Shown here piece after piece: positions 62,073-64,000 of a stretch of 64,000 bases of DNA (its first letter is position 1; each line of letters starts with the position of its first letter). The notes under the pieces were generated by a model. The model had not been told where the DNA came from. It did no database searches and saw only the letters and a list, made by a program, of their open reading frames with translations. Source of the DNA: CALBPI01 sp038521865 (GTDB lineage: Bacteria; Pseudomonadota; Gammaproteobacteria; Steroidobacterales; Woeseiaceae); NCBI GenBank assembly GCA_038521865.1, contig JBCBKO010000001.1:372001-436000 (forward strand), in the 5' to 3' direction. The position numbers and the translations under genes were made by a program.

Positions 62073-62863
62073 TGGTGAAGGTTGCTCTGGTCGGTGCACC
62101 ACATGATGCAAATTCCAGCTTTCTCAGGGGGCCGGCTGAGGCGCCGGATATTATCCGGCGTGTGCTGCACGGTGATTCCGGTAATGCCTATTCGGAATCA
62201 ATGCGCGATGTCCTCTCGGATCTTCAGGATCTCGGCAACTTCTCGATAGCTCAAACGAAAGAAGGTGTGATGGAGCTGCGCCCGGCGATGGCTCGCGTAG
62301 TGTCGCAAGGGTTTCGGGTATTGAGCTTTGGCGGTGATCACGCGGTAACTCATCCATTGGCGCTAGCGGTTGCCGACAGTGTTGGGCCAATCGACATCCT
62401 GCATTTTGATGCTCACGGCGATCTGTACCCGGACTTTGACGGTAATCCTTATTCACATGCGAGCCCGTTTGCGCGACTTCTGGAATCCGGGTGCGTAGAC
62501 CGCCTCGTGCAACTTGGAATAAGGACGTTGACGCCTGAGCAGCAAGCGGTCGTTGCGCAGTACGGCGTGGAGACATATCAGTGGAGAGGCGAGTTGCCCC
62601 CGGACCTCAATCTCACGTTCGAAAAGCCACTATATATTTCGGTCGATATCGATGCGTTGGATCCTGCCTTCGCGCCGGGCGTATCACATCACGAGCCGGG
62701 CGGAATGTCAGTGAGGGACATCCTTGGCGTGCTCGACGCCGTGCACGCCAACGTTGTTGCCGCCGATATTGTCGAGTACAACCCGCGGCGTGATTTGCAT
62801 GAGATGACAGCGGCGGTTTGTGCCAAGCTGGCCAAAGCACTCTTGGACCTGCTGCGCCGCTAA
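62072..62863 (+). CDS. ureohydrolase family protein (agmatinase/arginase-like)
   Basis: A 263-aa binuclear-manganese amidinohydrolase. Metal ligands are visible in FGGDHAVTHP, DAHGDLYPD, the following HASPF and SVDIDALDPAFAPG. The second metal motif DAHGD fits arginase/agmatinase/guanidinobutyrase alike, so the substrate is not fixed. ATG 62072 overlaps the kinase stop by one base; it could be read through from the exporter operon. A PLP decarboxylase follows 45 bp later. Confidence 0.88.
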   Translation: MVKVALVGAPHDANSSFLRGPAEAPDIIRRVLHGDSGNAYSESMRDVLSDLQDLGNFSIAQTKEGVMELRPAMARVVSQGFRVLSFGGDHAVTHPLALAVADSVGPIDILHFDAHGDLYPDFDGNPYSHASPFARLLESGCVDRLVQLGIRTLTPEQQAVVAQYGVETYQWRGELPPDLNLTFEKPLYISVDIDALDPAFAPGVSHHEPGGMSVRDILGVLDAVHANVVAADIVEYNPRRDLHEMTAAVCAKLAKALLDLLRR

Positions 62864-62908
62864 CCGACCACGCTAGCACTAAACGATACCTGCGATTACG
62901 ATACAGAT

Positions 62909-64000
62909 ATGACCGTATCAAATCGATTCCTGAGAGACGTATTCGTCGACGCACTCGATCAACTGACCGAACATATTGAGGCGACCGAACAGGGTGAGAG
63001 ACCCGCAACGGGTTATCGTCCATTAAGCCAGTTGCTCGATGGTCTGGAGTTGGAGCAGAGGCTCGAACAGCCGCCGGTATCCCACGCTGAGTTTGCCGAC
63101 TTTCTATCGGGCTATCTCAGCCACTCGGTTCAGTTGCACCATCCGTTGCACGCCGCGCACCAGGTTGCCATCCCGGATTCAGCATCGGCACTTGCATCAC
63201 TGGTAAACGGGTTTATGAACAACCCGATGGCGATCTATGAAATGGGCCCTGTGGGTGCCGCCATTGAGTTCGTTGTCATCAATTGGATGTTGAAGCATAT
63301 CGGATGGGCTCAGCAACCGCGCCGGCCTGAGGTCGGGCTTGAGCATGGCGCAGGCGTGCTTACTCACGGTGGTTCGTTGGCAAACCTCACCGGATTGTTA
63401 GCCGCGCGTGCGCGAGTTGCGCCAGAGGCTTGGGAGCAAGGTGTGCCCAACGATCTGGCTGTTCTTGTCTCTCCTGTTGCTCATTACTCGGTTGCGAGGG
63501 CGGTTGCGATCCTCGGTCTCGGCGAGCGTGCCATCGTACATTTACCCTGTGACGAACTTGGTCGCGTGGACGCACATGCCATGGAGCAAACGATTGAAAA
63601 GACGCAGGCGTCTGGGCGCCGGGTCATGGCAGTGATCGCGAACGCATGCGCGACTGCAACCGGATTGCATGATCCTTTACGACCTATGGGAGAGATTTGC
63701 CGCAGCAATGATGTGTTTTTTCATGTAGACGCTTGCCATGGAGCCAGTGCGTTGTTGCATTCTGATACCGAGCACCACCTCGACGGTATCGAGTTGGCAG
63801 ATGTGGTTATCTGGGATGCACACAAAATGTTACAAGTCTCGGCGCTGTGCGCTGCAGTGCTCTTCCGCGATCACCGAAGCTTTGATGTGGCGTTCTCGCA
63901 AAAAGCGAGCTACCTGGCCTACGGGCGGGATGCCGAGGGTTACGATTCTCTGCCGCGCGCGGTGGAGTGCACGAAATCTGCTATGGGCGTGAAGGTTTAT
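62909..64000 (+). CDS. PLP-dependent group II decarboxylase (3' end off window)
   Basis: 364 codons from ATG 62909, open to the last base. A fold-type I decarboxylase of the diaminobutyrate/glutamate/aromatic amino acid group: HPLHAAHQVAIPD near the N-terminus, THGGSLANLTGLL (PLP phosphate), HVDACHGASALL (PLP Asp) and the aldimine Lys306 in WDAHKMLQ. About 100-150 C-terminal residues are missing. The gene just upstream is a ureohydrolase, so a link to diamine or guanidino-compound metabolism is possible. No ribosome site; a -10-like TACGAT (62897-62902) lies 6 bp before the ATG. Confidence 0.85.
   Translation, partial: MTVSNRFLRDVFVDALDQLTEHIEATEQGERPATGYRPLSQLLDGLELEQRLEQPPVSHAEFADFLSGYLSHSVQLHHPLHAAHQVAIPDSASALASLVNGFMNNPMAIYEMGPVGAAIEFVVINWMLKHIGWAQQPRRPEVGLEHGAGVLTHGGSLANLTGLLAARARVAPEAWEQGVPNDLAVLVSPVAHYSVARAVAILGLGERAIVHLPCDELGRVDAHAMEQTIEKTQASGRRVMAVIANACATATGLHDPLRPMGEICRSNDVFFHVDACHGASALLHSDTEHHLDGIELADVVIWDAHKMLQVSALCAAVLFRDHRSFDVAFSQKASYLAYGRDAEGYDSLPRAVECTKSAMGVKVY

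Overview
The window is a compact chromosomal segment of a gammaproteobacterium outside the Enterobacterales. This is suggested by the uvrC-pgsA-tRNA(Gly-Cys-Leu) block, a complete ccmABCDEFGHI cluster, tamA-tamB, hrpA, roxA next to purB, and a PepSY-PhoP/PhoQ-like trio. A marine or other free-living life style is an inference only. I see no rRNA, insertion sequence, prophage or CRISPR array. About 60 protein genes, three tRNAs and several regulatory sites fill the sequence, with no gene-free gap above 300 bp.

Layout. 1-4516 (minus): purB, roxA, a GNAT, an unknown gene, nudJ and mnmA (cut by the window edge). 4635-14230 (plus): fumC, two nucleotide-hygiene hydrolases (CoA pyrophosphatase, MazG), a glycine-zipper envelope protein, a PepSY protein with a PhoP/PhoQ-like pair, and hrpA. 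14271-19585: a one-domain asparaginase-like protein, a minus-strand lysine-catabolism pair (ALDH7-type dehydrogenase and saccharopine dehydrogenase-like protein), class II DAHP synthase and rluE. 19611-23949: an unusual redox locus, in which a Rieske-thiamine-diphosphate fusion enzyme is divergent from an operon for two tiny membrane proteins, a diheme cytochrome b with a C-terminal Rieske domain, and a Tat-like Cys/His-rich protein. 24071-28863: icd, a family 5 uracil-DNA glycosylase, uvrC, pgsA and three tRNA genes with two promoters and an internal terminator. 28905-31830: a methyltransferase, a soluble histidine kinase and a degenerate ATPase fused to an FHA domain. 32104-40912 and on to 44184: the nine-gene cytochrome c maturation cluster, a thioesterase and tamAB. 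44252-54398: nitronate monooxygenase, crcB, a pirin/PLP-decarboxylase pair, a sterol-desaturase-like hydroxylase, a BarA-like hybrid kinase, a MOSC protein, an SDR and a patatin. 54445-62072: a self-contained sigma-54-controlled ABC exporter operon (small peptide, membrane fusion protein, ATPase, two permeases, sigma-54 response regulator, sensor kinase). 62072-64000: a ureohydrolase and a group II PLP decarboxylase that runs off the window.

Two loci deserve most attention. (1) The Rieske/TPP/cytochrome b locus looks like a membrane-coupled oxidation system that I cannot match to a characterised one: a TPP enzyme carries its own Rieske cluster, and a divergent membrane cytochrome carries a second, similar Rieske domain, with a near-palindrome between them. 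(2) The exporter operon has a textbook sigma-54 control region readable from sequence alone: GTGTCCGC repeats, a perfect IHF consensus, a TGGCAC-N5-TTGCA promoter, and a first gene encoding a short signal-peptide-like protein. The activator and sensor sit in the same operon, implying positive autoregulation.

All functional statements come from reading motifs and gene order; no database search was possible.
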